DNA of 64,000 nucleotides from positions 7,378,001 through 7,442,000 of the forward strand of contig NZ_CP042997.1 in assembly GCF_008087625.1 (NCBI RefSeq). The letters are read 5' to 3'. Position numbers and translations under genes: made by a program. Of this stretch, positions 36,283 through 44,977 are shown in pieces. This stretch comes from Aquisphaera giovannonii (GTDB lineage Bacteria; Planctomycetota; Planctomycetia; Isosphaerales; Isosphaeraceae). Below the pieces are notes generated by a model. That model was not told the DNA's origin. It saw only the letters and a list, made by a program, of their open reading frames with translations, and searched no databases. Each line of letters opens with the position of its first letter. Position 1 is the stretch's first letter.

Positions 36283-36778
36283 ACGGGCGGGCCTTCTGGG
36301 TGGGGAGGACACGGAAACCGCCACTCGCCAGGTTTTCCCTGCCGCAATAACCGGAGATCACGCTGTGGGGTGGAGAGGCACGGCCCGGGCGGCGAAATGG
36401 CCCGGGCGAGGATCGGCATGAACCGCGATGCGCTTTTCAGGATCTGCGCGCGCCGCAGCGCGAGGATTGCGTTTCGTTGAGGGAGCACGAGGACGAGGGT
36501 TGCCGCCCGGCAATTCTCCGGGGACGACGGCCTGCATCTGGGGAGGCCCGTGCCCATTCTCTTGCTGCCGGAGCGCCGGAACGCTTTCAAGGCGTGGGAG
36601 CGGAAGGCGACCCAATATGGGGTCGGGGCGTTCACGGATGGCCTGCGCCCCGCCCTTGTCCGTCTCGCATCACACCCTCGCTTCCCTCATTCGATCCAGG
36701 CCGCCGGCGTACTCCGCACCGGAGTTGATCTTCCGGCACGGTGTATGTACGCGTGCGCTGCAACGAAAGGAGCCTCTG
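36283..36778. other. Intergenic region without a recognisable gene
   Basis: About 495 bases. It contains a direct repeat of GGCCCGGGCG (copies near 36385 and 36403) and Ile/Phe-poor, Arg-rich reading frames that do not look coding. The AAAGGAG ribosome site of the next gene is at 36766-36772. Confidence 0.35.
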
Positions 36779-37564
36779 TTGAGCCATCCCTTCGAAGCCT
36801 TTCCGCGGTTCCTCTCAGCCCTCAAGCCGGTGCCGAGCCGAGCGGCTCGCAGCCATCGTGCGACGCCGTCGCTGACGGCCCTGGAGGGTCGCATCGCCCT
36901 GTCGCATTTCGGCGCGCACGCCCACGTGGCGGCACATGTGGTGGCCCATCGAAGGCCGTCCTCGATCCCCACGGGCACCACGACAGGCGAGTCGAGCCCC
37001 GGCGGCACATCGAGCACGCAGAACAACCAGCTGAGGACGGACCTTCAGCAGCTTCAGGCCGACGTCAAGGCGGTCCTGTCCGCCTCGTCGGTCACGGACG
37101 CCCAGCGGCAGGCGCTCAACGGCGACTTCGCCGCCCTCTGCAACGCGGGCGTGACGGTGGATCGAACGGCCCTCCAGGCCGTGGCGACGACCCTCCTCAC
37201 CGACATCGCCAACGGCTCTTACGACGCGAACGCGACCAGCATCCAGTCGTCGTTCACCGCGGCGTTTTCCGGCACCTCCGGGGCTGCGCTCACGGGCGAT
37301 CAGGCGACCCTGGTGAATACCGCTTACGGCGATTTCGTCACGGTCGCCAAGGGCCTCAACGCGACCACCGACCAGTTGACGGCCATAGCAAACGACCAGA
37401 CGGCCATCCAGGCCGACCTGACGAACCTCGGGCTTTCGACGACGAATCACCCGGGCCAGGCCGCCCAGCTCGACCTCATCCTGGGCGGTCCGGCAGGTGA
37501 TCTTGGTGCCGGCGGATTTCGAGGCCCACATGGTGGCTTCGGTCACGGACATGGCCGCTTCTGA
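36779..37564 (+). CDS. Exported protein with LEPR-XLL-like N-terminal motif, TTG start
   Basis: 261 residues if translation begins at TTG 36779, which has AAAGGAG 6 bases before it and opens directly into SHPFEAFPRFL. The segment SLTALEGRIALSHFG (about residues 31-45) resembles the planctomycete LEPR-XLL sorting or export motif near the N terminus of many large exported proteins. The body (about 85-235) is an alanine, threonine and aspartate-rich helical region (DLQQLQADVKAVLSASSVTDAQ; TTLLTDIANGSYDANATS), likely an extended coiled structure, and it ends in a Gly/His-rich tail (FRGPHGGFGHGHGRF). The ATG starts upstream at 36428 lead through non-coding-like sequence. The function is unknown. 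Confidence 0.7.
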   Translation: MSHPFEAFPRFLSALKPVPSRAARSHRATPSLTALEGRIALSHFGAHAHVAAHVVAHRRPSSIPTGTTTGESSPGGTSSTQNNQLRTDLQQLQADVKAVLSASSVTDAQRQALNGDFAALCNAGVTVDRTALQAVATTLLTDIANGSYDANATSIQSSFTAAFSGTSGAALTGDQATLVNTAYGDFVTVAKGLNATTDQLTAIANDQTAIQADLTNLGLSTTNHPGQAAQLDLILGGPAGDLGAGGFRGPHGGFGHGHGRF

Positions 37565-37612
37565 TGCGGCGAGCCTGGGGCAATGACCGAGAAGGCTGTG
37601 AAAGGAATCGCG

Positions 37613-37644
37613 CCGGATGGCCTGCCTGGGGCCAGGCCGTCCGG
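37613..37644. terminator. Bidirectional hairpin between convergent genes
   Basis: A 12-base-pair stem with one wobble pair: arm 37613-37624 pairs with 37633-37644 around an 8-base loop. It lies between the stops of the LEPR-XLL-like gene (37564) and the sugar-binding protein gene (37655). Position and stability suggest a shared terminator; there is no strong T tract. Confidence 0.5.
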
Positions 37645-37654
37645 GGAGCAGACC

Positions 37655-38623
37655 TCAATAAGCGGGCCTGAACTTATCTACGTTCGCCCCGGTGATCAGC
37701 CTCAGGGGCGTGATCACTTCTGAGTCCGGCTTGTGGCCCTTCAGATGTGCCGCCATGGTTTCCATGGCTTTCACGCCCTGCTCGTAAGGGTCCTGGAGGA
37801 CCGTCGCCTTGAGTCGGCCGTCCTTGACGGCCTCGAAGGCGGTGTGGCTGCCGTCGAATCCGAAGACGGGCACGTCCTTCCAGCCCTCGGTGCGGATCAC
37901 CTCGGCGGCGGGCAGCGCCATCTCGTCCGACTGGGCGACGACCGCTCGAATCTCGCCCGGCGCGAATCGACGGACGAGGTCCGTCATGATCCCCTTGGCC
38001 CGATCCTCCTGAAACCCCGCGAATCGCCGGTCGGCGATGACAATCTCCGGATGGGCTTTCAGCACCGACGTGAGTCCCTCGCTCCGCTTCCGCTGAGGGC
38101 TCGACCCCTCGGTCCCCTCCAGGTAGATGATCTTCCCGCCCTTCGGGCCGAGCGCCTCGGCGACGGCCTCGCCCTGGAGCATGCCCCCCTCGGCATCGTC
38201 GGCCCCCACGTAGGACAGGACATTGCCGCCGTTGATCCGGCGGTTGAGCGCGATCACCGGCACGCCGGCCCGGTTCGCCGCCTCGACGGCCGGGACGAGC
38301 GCATCCTCGTCGCGGGGGCAGAGGATCAGGGCCTTGCAGCCCAGGTTGATCAGCGTCTCGACCTGGGCGATCTGCTTCACGTCGTCGTCCTGGCCGTCGC
38401 GGACGTCGATCTCCAGGCCCAGCTCCTTCGCCTTATCCTCCAAACCCCGCTTCTGGGCCAGGAAGAACGGGTGGCTGAACATCGGCAGGACCGCGCCGAC
38501 GCGGGCCCTCGAGCCCGTCGCCGATGCTCCGGGGCCCCCGCCACTCCCCGGGCCGCCGCAGCCCATGACCGCCAGGGCCAGGACAAAGACCGCTCCGGCA
38601 AGGCGATTCCGCGATGCTCTCAT
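37655..38623 (-). CDS. Ribose-type sugar ABC transporter substrate-binding lipoprotein
   Basis: A 322-residue periplasmic binding protein of the RbsB family. The signal peptide ends in a lipobox (VMGC, Cys22), so it should be lipid-anchored. The mature protein shows the fold landmarks VGAVLPMFSHPFFLAQKRGLEDKAKELG, QVETLINLGCKALILCPRDEDAL, GVPVIALNRRI, and the late VPVFGFDGSHTAFEAVKDGRLKATVLQDPYEQG, typical of sugar binders. No transporter gene adjoins it. The matching RbsA/RbsC-like pair is 20 kb away at 59134-61634, and these may form one importer. The sugar is not determined by sequence. Confidence 0.88.
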   Translation of the reverse strand: MRASRNRLAGAVFVLALAVMGCGGPGSGGGPGASATGSRARVGAVLPMFSHPFFLAQKRGLEDKAKELGLEIDVRDGQDDDVKQIAQVETLINLGCKALILCPRDEDALVPAVEAANRAGVPVIALNRRINGGNVLSYVGADDAEGGMLQGEAVAEALGPKGGKIIYLEGTEGSSPQRKRSEGLTSVLKAHPEIVIADRRFAGFQEDRAKGIMTDLVRRFAPGEIRAVVAQSDEMALPAAEVIRTEGWKDVPVFGFDGSHTAFEAVKDGRLKATVLQDPYEQGVKAMETMAAHLKGHKPDSEVITPLRLITGANVDKFRPAY

Positions 38624-38681
38624 GGCGGACGTGTTCCTCCCCCTGCGGTCGCAGCCTAACCGCCGCGATCGGGTGCCTCGG

Positions 38682-39173
38682 TCAGCGGCCCTGGTCGCTG
38701 CCCTTCGGCAGCCACTTCATGAAATAGAACGTCAGCGGCTCGGCCCCGGTGTTGTTGATCCCATGCGGCACGTTCGGGGTCGAGTACATCACGGAACCCG
38801 GCCCGACCTTGGTCGTCTTGCCGTCGCAGATGATCTCGCCTTCTCCCGAGGCGACGATCAGCACTTCTTCATCCGGGTGCACGTGAGGCTGATGGGGCGA
38901 CTTGCCGGGATCGATGACGAAACGCCCGGTGACCAATGAGGCACAGCCCGGCGACTCGCCCTCCGTGTACAGGCCGATGTGTCCGACCGGCTTGCCCTGA
39001 TCCTCGTAGACTTTCATCGGCACCTGGCCCACCGTCATCGTGCGCGACGTCAGGACCACGGCCCACTCCCGGGCATGGGCGAGCTCTCGGAAGCCCCACC
39101 CGGCGCCGAGCGCGAGGGCGAGGCCGGCGAGGCCCAGCTTCGTGAAGTCGGGCCGCCTTCTGGTGTCAATCAT
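38682..39173 (-). CDS. Membrane-anchored or exported cupin-domain protein
   Basis: A 163-residue protein. ATG 39173 has GGAG 9 bases upstream and opens a single hydrophobic segment (LGLAGLALALGAGWGF, about residues 12-27). The remainder is a small beta-barrel cupin: motif 1 PHQPHVHPDEEVLIVASGEG (about 89-108) gives the His, His and Glu metal ligands, and motif 2 STPNVPHGINNTG (about 131-143) gives the last His. Small cupins may be enzymes, binding proteins or stress sensors, and no specific reaction is evident. It lies 58 bases upstream of the sugar-binding gene on the same strand, so co-transcription is possible. Confidence 0.78.
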   Translation of the reverse strand: MIDTRRRPDFTKLGLAGLALALGAGWGFRELAHAREWAVVLTSRTMTVGQVPMKVYEDQGKPVGHIGLYTEGESPGCASLVTGRFVIDPGKSPHQPHVHPDEEVLIVASGEGEIICDGKTTKVGPGSVMYSTPNVPHGINNTGAEPLTFYFMKWLPKGSDQGR

Positions 39174-39276
39174 GGACGACTTCTCCGGGCTTGTGGCCGC
39201 CGACGGTAAGGCCACATCGTACTCGGCGCCCGGAGCATGCGGAAGATGCCGTCGCCGAACGCTCGCGCCGCCGGCC

Positions 39277-40869
39277 TCAGACCTCCGAGGCGGCCGCCGC
39301 GAGGTCGCCGTCGAGGGACTCGAGCTCCCTTTCCTCGGTCGCGGCATCCTTCGTCGTGGCGGATGCCCGCCCCGGGAGGCAGGCCGAGCAGAGCAAGGTA
39401 CCGACTCCGAGCGCGGCGATCAGCACGTACACGCCGCACAGGGATTGTCCGAGCGCATCCTGGACGAGGGCGAGGCTGCCGGGTGGTAGCGTGTGGTGCT
39501 CCTCCGGGCGGAGAGCCGCCGCCACGTCGACGCCCCGGGCGCCGGCCGCGGCGAGCAGGCGGCCCAGCCGCCAGGCGAGCGCGCCGCCGAGCAGGCCGAC
39601 GCCGATGGCGCCGCCGATTGTCCGGAAGAAGATCGCCGCCCCCGTCGCCACCCCGCGCTGGCCCCACTCCACCGCGTGCTGGACGGCGAGGATGAAGCTC
39701 AGCGAGGTCAACCCCATGCCCGTCCCGACCGAGATCAACGCGATCGTGAAGGCGAATCTGGCCCAGGCGGGGTCGAACGCACCGGCCACCAGGCCGAGCA
39801 GGCCGACCGAGATGAAGACCGCGCCGATCATTCCGCCGCGTCGGAACCCCCACCGCACCATCGCCCTCGCCGCGAAGGCCACGCTCACGGCCCAGGCCAG
39901 GAAGAGCGGCGTGAGGGCCTGCCCAGCCTGGCCGGCATCCCCACCTCGCACGCCCTGGATGAACAGCGGCACGTAGGTCTCCAGGCCGAAGAGGATCCCG
40001 CCCACCAGGAAGTTCCCGAGGACGGACGCCGCGATCACCGGGCGGACAATCAGGTCCATGGGCAGGATCGGGTCTTCGGCCCTCAGCTCGCGGAAGACGA
40101 ACGAGACGAGCAGGCCGACGGTCAGCAATCCCAGGACGAGGTTTCCCCCGACGCCCAGCTCGGAGCCGTCGAGCACGATCAGCAGGAGGGCCGAGAGCCC
40201 GGCTGTCAGGAGGCCGGCGCCGGCCCAGTCGATCGGTGCGACCAGCCGTCGCTCCACCTTCTCGTGCAGGCAGACGACGATCATCCCGATCGCCAAGGCC
40301 GCGAACGGCACGCTCACGAAGAACACCCAACGCCAGCTCAGGTGCAGGGTCAGCCAGCCACCAATGAGCGGCCCGCCGATGCTCGAGAGACCCCACACCG
40401 CGCTGAACAACCCCTGAATCCGGGCCCGCTCCTTCAGGGTGAAGAGGTCTCCGAGCAGGGTCAGCACGATGGGCCCAACGGCGCCAGCCCCCAGCCCCTG
40501 GACGGTCCGCATGGCGATGAGCTGCCCCATCGACTGCGAGACCCCGGAGAGCATGGAGCCAGCCGAGAACATCGCCAACCCGAAGAGCAGCACGCGTTTC
40601 CGGCCGAACAGGTCGGCCAGTTTCCCGTAGATCGGCGTGCTGACCGTGGAGGAGAGGAGGTAGGCCGAGATCACCCACGGATAGATCTCGAATCCCCGGA
40701 GCTGGGCGATGATGGTCGGCATCGCCGGTGACACGACGAGCTGCTCCATCGCGGTGACCATCATGGCCACCATGAGGGCCGCCGTCACCTGCCTTCGGCC
40801 GGGAGCTGGGGTCGACCCCTCGGATGACGCCGCTTCCTCCATGCCCGCCCCGTCCATCTCGCCGCCCAT
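39277..40869 (-). CDS. MFS drug:H+ antiporter, DHA2 (EmrB/QacA) family
   Basis: A 530-residue integral membrane protein with about 14 hydrophobic segments, which fits the DHA2 group. Motif A between helices 2 and 3 is clear (GKLADLFGRKRVLLFG, about residues 80-95). The MPTIIAQL start of helix 1, the TVQGLGAGAVGP segment, and the motif C-like LSSIGGPLIGGWL (about 165-177) also match proton-driven multidrug exporters. It probably exports hydrophobic or cationic compounds; the substrate cannot be named. ATG 40869 is used; ATG 40842 is an alternative. No TetR-type regulator is adjacent. Confidence 0.9.
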   Translation of the reverse strand: MGGEMDGAGMEEAASSEGSTPAPGRRQVTAALMVAMMVTAMEQLVVSPAMPTIIAQLRGFEIYPWVISAYLLSSTVSTPIYGKLADLFGRKRVLLFGLAMFSAGSMLSGVSQSMGQLIAMRTVQGLGAGAVGPIVLTLLGDLFTLKERARIQGLFSAVWGLSSIGGPLIGGWLTLHLSWRWVFFVSVPFAALAIGMIVVCLHEKVERRLVAPIDWAGAGLLTAGLSALLLIVLDGSELGVGGNLVLGLLTVGLLVSFVFRELRAEDPILPMDLIVRPVIAASVLGNFLVGGILFGLETYVPLFIQGVRGGDAGQAGQALTPLFLAWAVSVAFAARAMVRWGFRRGGMIGAVFISVGLLGLVAGAFDPAWARFAFTIALISVGTGMGLTSLSFILAVQHAVEWGQRGVATGAAIFFRTIGGAIGVGLLGGALAWRLGRLLAAAGARGVDVAAALRPEEHHTLPPGSLALVQDALGQSLCGVYVLIAALGVGTLLCSACLPGRASATTKDAATEERELESLDGDLAAAASEV

Positions 40870-41036
40870 GCATCGCTCCTGCCCGGTCTCGATCCTGATT
40901 CTTCAATGGCGCACGGCGCATTCTACGAGACACGCCAACCCCGACACCGTCGCGTCCGCGCAGGCTCGCGGCGCCGATCCCGGCGCGTGCGGAGGTGAAA
41001 GGGATGCCATTCGGGAAACGCGACGCCGCCGGTCGT

Positions 41037-43190
41037 TCAACGCTCAAGCCAAACCGGCTGAGTGAAGGCCCCGTTGCGGGCGATATCCCAAATTTCCATC
41101 CTTGCCCACTTGCGCCCCGCGAGGTTGAGGGGGATTTCCAGCCTGCGATCGGCGAATGCCGGCTCGCTGGAAAGGTCGATGCGCTCTCGATGGACCGACT
41201 TGCCGTCGCCGGAGACAACTTCCGCAAACGAGAGCGGGAACGTTCCGCGGATCGAGGCCTGGAGCATGAGCCTTCCCCCCGGGTCGAGGCGGACCGCCGA
41301 CCCGGATTTCGCCCCGGCAATGGTGAAGTCCGGGATCAGGACCTCCCCGGTGGTCACGAAGAATTCCCCGGAGCGGAGGGCCTGAAGCACGGGCTTCCAT
41401 CCGTCCTCGAAGCGGGGCACCTGCCCGAGGCGGACGTAATTGACATTCATGTGGCCGTAGAGTTCGTGTGTATGGTCGAGCTTGAAGACGTCCACCTCGC
41501 CGAGGAGGTACTTGCGGCTGCCCCAGTTCGCCATGTCGTCGAGGAGGTCGAGCCCGCGTCGGCCGAGGCGGTCGTCCGAAAGATCGGCGGGCATGGCCTT
41601 CCACGCCGCGCCAAGCCAGTGATCGGAAAGGAAGAAGTCCTCCTTCCGGAAGATGTCCGGCGTCCAGGTCGACGCCTTGATCCGGGCATGGGCCGTCCAG
41701 GCGAGGCCGTCCTCGGCCTCCAGCAGCCGGAGCATGTCGGCCCGATCGCCCGCCCGGTAGAGCTTGCCGAAGGCCGGATGGTCCTCGACGAAGGGCTGGC
41801 CCGGGCGACGCTCCATGATCCAGGCAACCGGCCTGGGGAAGAGGTAGAGCCAGTGGCCCGGATGACGCCCCGGCGCGGGGAGCCCGAGGTGCACGTTGGC
41901 TTCTTCGCCCGGCATCATCAGGAAGCCGTCGCCGGAGAGGCGACGGCACTCGTCGAACATCGCCTTCAGCTCCTCGAGACGCCGCGGGCCGGTGTCCTGG
42001 GGATGGCCGTCGCCGTGGAACTCGGCGAGATGGACCATGTTCACGCCCATCTCGCGGAACATCGTCACGCTGTCCGGCACGATCGGCGTGAGACCCTTCG
42101 CCCGGCGGTCGAGGGCGGCCATGGCCATGGCCATGTGGAAGTGGCTCGTGAGCGTGCGGTAGCCCGCCAGCTCCGCGAAGCGGTCGCGGTGCGTGAAGGC
42201 CAGCGTCTGCTCCATCGCGTCCCGGGCGTTGCCGCGAGCTACCAGGAGGAACATCCCGAGGCGCTGGGACGTCCCCGGAGGGGCGTTGAACCAGGGCACG
42301 TACGCGCCGCCCCCCCGCTCGGTCTGACGGATGCCGAACCCGAATCGGTCGTCGAGCTCGCGATGCTTCGTCCCGTACCAGACCGTCTGCTGGTTATCCG
42401 TGAGGTCGCGTGGGAAGAAGTACTGATGCGGCGGCGGGAAGCACGCGACCGAGCCGTTCGGCCCGGCGAGGACGATCGCGCGATGCCGGACGGCGAGCGG
42501 ACGATCCGGTTGGCCTCGATCGAGGTCAGCCTCTCGGAGTGCGCCTTCGGTGTCCGTCCAGGCCATCCGCTGCTTGTTCGCCGATGCCCCGCCCATCAGG
42601 CCGAGGTCGTAGAGGAAGGCTCGGTGGAGCTCGTTCGTCGTGAGCACGGCCTCGAGGTGGACCAGCGGGCTGCCCGGATAGACCGTGATCTGCCACTCGC
42701 CCGAGAACGAGCCGGCCGTGAGGTCTCCGATCGCCACCGTCACCCTCGGGCCTTGCCGGATGATCCGGACCTTCTTCGCCTCCAGTCGGGACCGGTAAGA
42801 CCGGAACGGCCGCTCGGCGGGCGAGTCGAAGAAGGTGTTGAACTCGCTCATGCTCGGCGGCCGCCCGGCGGGGGCTCTCCGCTCGCCGACCACGACGAAC
42901 GCGGTGGGGTCGACGGCCTCGAGGATATTTGCCTCGGAGCCGCCTTCGCCCCGGATGGAGAGCTGCTCGATCAGCGGCGTGCCGGAGCGACCATCGAGAG
43001 TAAGCCAGCCCAACTGCTTGCCGTCGATCGGCCAGGTGACGGCGACCCGACCGTCCCTCTCGACGGCCGACGCTTCGCCGGCGCGTGCGCTGGGGAATAC
43101 GGCCACTTCATGCGGCTGAGCTCCGGCTCGCGCGGTGATCGTTCCCGACGCCATGACGACCAACAAGAACGTGCTCAGCGGTCCCCTCAC
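41037..43190 (-). CDS. Exported PHP-like (CehA/McbA-type) metallohydrolase-like protein
   Basis: 717 residues from GTG 43190, which has GGAG 8 bases before it, overlaps the upstream stop as GTGA, and opens a signal peptide (RGPLSTFLLVVMASGTITARAGAQ). The first ~330 residues are a beta-rich domain without a clear family. The C-terminal half looks like a PHP-type metal-dependent hydrolase: LTSHFHMA (His350 and His352), LAEFHGDGH (389-396), MMPGEEANVHLG (426-436, metal-ligand Glu), WTAHAR (498-503), DHTHELYGHMN, and the closing LRSGEFFVTTGE element common in CehA/McbA-like PHP proteins. Not every PHP metal ligand is identifiable, so activity is uncertain. It would act in the periplasm. The substrate is unknown. 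Confidence 0.65.
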   Translation of the reverse strand: MRGPLSTFLLVVMASGTITARAGAQPHEVAVFPSARAGEASAVERDGRVAVTWPIDGKQLGWLTLDGRSGTPLIEQLSIRGEGGSEANILEAVDPTAFVVVGERRAPAGRPPSMSEFNTFFDSPAERPFRSYRSRLEAKKVRIIRQGPRVTVAIGDLTAGSFSGEWQITVYPGSPLVHLEAVLTTNELHRAFLYDLGLMGGASANKQRMAWTDTEGALREADLDRGQPDRPLAVRHRAIVLAGPNGSVACFPPPHQYFFPRDLTDNQQTVWYGTKHRELDDRFGFGIRQTERGGGAYVPWFNAPPGTSQRLGMFLLVARGNARDAMEQTLAFTHRDRFAELAGYRTLTSHFHMAMAMAALDRRAKGLTPIVPDSVTMFREMGVNMVHLAEFHGDGHPQDTGPRRLEELKAMFDECRRLSGDGFLMMPGEEANVHLGLPAPGRHPGHWLYLFPRPVAWIMERRPGQPFVEDHPAFGKLYRAGDRADMLRLLEAEDGLAWTAHARIKASTWTPDIFRKEDFFLSDHWLGAAWKAMPADLSDDRLGRRGLDLLDDMANWGSRKYLLGEVDVFKLDHTHELYGHMNVNYVRLGQVPRFEDGWKPVLQALRSGEFFVTTGEVLIPDFTIAGAKSGSAVRLDPGGRLMLQASIRGTFPLSFAEVVSGDGKSVHRERIDLSSEPAFADRRLEIPLNLAGRKWARMEIWDIARNGAFTQPVWLER

Positions 43191-44779
43191 GGCGAGGTCT
43201 CCATCCCGGCTTGCTCGTCGACATCCTTCGTCACGCCCTTCGCGGGGCGGTTCGCCCTCACGAACCGTGCGATGAACCGGGCCTCGCAATCGTGGAGGTG
43301 CGGCCAGACCTGAAGCGTACCATTGGTGGTCGACTCCTCGAGGGGGTGTCGGAACGGCTCGAGCCGGAATTCCGGGTGGGCCTGGAGGAACGCGGCGACG
43401 AGCTCGGTCGTCTCGGCGAGGGTCACCGTGGGGACGGTGTAGATCAGGCTCCCGCCGGCCTTCACGCCCGCGGCCGCGACCTCGAGCAGCTTGCGCTGGG
43501 CTTCCGCAAGCCGGGGGATGTCGTCCTTGCGGACGGTCCAGCGGACCTCGGGATGGCGTCGCCATACGCCGATGTCCGAGCTCGGGGGCTCGACGACCAC
43601 GCCATCGAAGGAGCCGGCCTTGGCGGGAAGCCGGCGGCCATCCCAGGCCTTGGCGGCGATGTTGCGCCAGGGGAAACGGCGGAGCCGGGCCGCGGCGGCG
43701 TTGCGGCCGGCCTCCTTCTCGTAGGTCGCGACCACCGTCCCCTTGCCGTGCATCCGGCAACCGAGGTTCAGCGCGATCAAGCCGTTGCCGCCGTGGACGA
43801 CCCACCACCGCTCGCCGGGGTCCGGGTCGCCGATCGTGCCCACGAGCTGGGAGCCGAGATCCTCGACGGCCAGCTCGGATTCCTGGAAGGCACGGAGGCC
43901 CCGGAGGTCGGTGTCCGGGTCCAGCTTCGCGGCCGAGGTGAGGCGGCGATGGATCCAAGGCTTGTGGCCGGCATCGCGGAGCTCGTTCCAGATGGTCTTC
44001 TCGACGCCCCCGCGGACGCCGACCCAGAGCGGCCAGTGCGACTGGAGCGAGAACAGGAACGCCAGCCTTCGCCCCTTGGCCGGAGCATCACCGGGAGGGA
44101 CGGCAAGCTGATCCCGGAGCCAGGCCGGGAAGAGGAGCCACGGGTCCGCGGTGACCGGCTTCCCCTCGACCCATCGCTTCAAGGCCTCGGCGCGGGCCGT
44201 CCAGTTCGGGGCGTCCCCGGCTGCCATCATCCGGTCCCGCGACTTGCCCGCCTTCTCCGCCCAGATCCGCGCGGTGGGGTCGATCTCGGAGGAATCGAGC
44301 GACCACGCCAGGGCCAGCTGCTCCTCGACCTGGACCAGCCGCAGCGGCTCGATCCAGCCCCACCAGCGGAGCAGGGCCGCGATCGCCCGCGTCACGACTC
44401 GACGATGGCTCCAGGACGTCTCCTTCCGCCCCTCCAGCGCCTCCTTCAGCGCCGGCTCCAGGCGTTTCCCCGTGTCGAGCACGCCCCGGAGGATCTGCGG
44501 AGCGACCGACGCCGTCAGCGAGGCGACCGCCGGGTAGGATTTGACCCGCGGTACGCCGATCTTGCCGGGCTCTTCGTGGGGCCTGCCGGCCGGTCCGGCA
44601 CCCGGCGGCTGCCGACCCGGGCCGGGTCTCTTCGCCTCCTTCACGGGCCCGGCCTTCGCCGGGAGCGTCGGCCGCTCCACCCGAAAGCCCTTGGGCCTCT
44701 GAGACGGCGGCAAGGCCGGCCGCCCGGCGGATGGGACGATTTCGGGGCGAGTGGACTGTCCTGATCGCTTGCGAGCCAT
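43187..44779 (-). CDS. RsmB/NOP2-family RNA methyltransferase homologue lacking catalytic cysteines
   Basis: 530 residues from ATG 44779. A basic, proline-rich N terminus (1-80) precedes a helical region resembling the NusB-like domain of RsmB (about 82-250). The C-terminal half aligns by order with the m5C methyltransferase domain: DLGSQLVG (307-314), the DPDPGER turn, GVWRRHPEVRW (404-414), AEAQRKLLEVAAAGVKAGGSLIYT (425-448) and a final WPHLHDCEARF. However, motif I, normally DLCAAPGGKT, reads VVHGGNGL (327-334). The PCSG motif reads EPPSSDIG (397-404) and the TCS motif reads YTVPTV (447-452), so both catalytic cysteines are missing. It is probably an RNA-binding pseudoenzyme. Its stop overlaps the PHP-like gene start. 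Confidence 0.75.
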   Translation of the reverse strand: MARKRSGQSTRPEIVPSAGRPALPPSQRPKGFRVERPTLPAKAGPVKEAKRPGPGRQPPGAGPAGRPHEEPGKIGVPRVKSYPAVASLTASVAPQILRGVLDTGKRLEPALKEALEGRKETSWSHRRVVTRAIAALLRWWGWIEPLRLVQVEEQLALAWSLDSSEIDPTARIWAEKAGKSRDRMMAAGDAPNWTARAEALKRWVEGKPVTADPWLLFPAWLRDQLAVPPGDAPAKGRRLAFLFSLQSHWPLWVGVRGGVEKTIWNELRDAGHKPWIHRRLTSAAKLDPDTDLRGLRAFQESELAVEDLGSQLVGTIGDPDPGERWWVVHGGNGLIALNLGCRMHGKGTVVATYEKEAGRNAAAARLRRFPWRNIAAKAWDGRRLPAKAGSFDGVVVEPPSSDIGVWRRHPEVRWTVRKDDIPRLAEAQRKLLEVAAAGVKAGGSLIYTVPTVTLAETTELVAAFLQAHPEFRLEPFRHPLEESTTNGTLQVWPHLHDCEARFIARFVRANRPAKGVTKDVDEQAGMETSP

Positions 44780-44977
44780 CCGGGGGGAGCCTTCAGTGAA
44801 GTTGCGGTAGAGGCCGGCGAGGGAACCACGCGATCGCAAGATGGTGGACTTCGTCGGCGTGGCGGAATCCGGAACGGGCGAGTTAATCTCGCGGACGACG
44901 GCCCTATTATCGAGTCTGCGGACGGCCGGGCAATGCCGGTGGCGGCACGCATCCCAATTCGACGCATCGTCGGGCCG
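44780..44977. promoter_or_regulatory. Likely promoter region of the RsmB-like gene
   Basis: Non-coding spacer between two divergent reading frames, with a relatively AT-rich patch around 44835-44925. Promoter function is inferred only from position. The RsmB-like gene lacks a strong ribosome site; GAAGG lies about 10 bases before its ATG. Confidence 0.25.

Noticed and set aside
39493-40731. Plus-strand open frame opposite the MFS exporter
   Set aside because: Highly charged, His/Gln/Glu-rich antisense of a well-supported membrane protein; no start site support.
43211-44764. Plus-strand open frame opposite the RsmB-like gene
   Set aside because: Antisense shadow; the minus-strand product has recognisable family order while this one has none.
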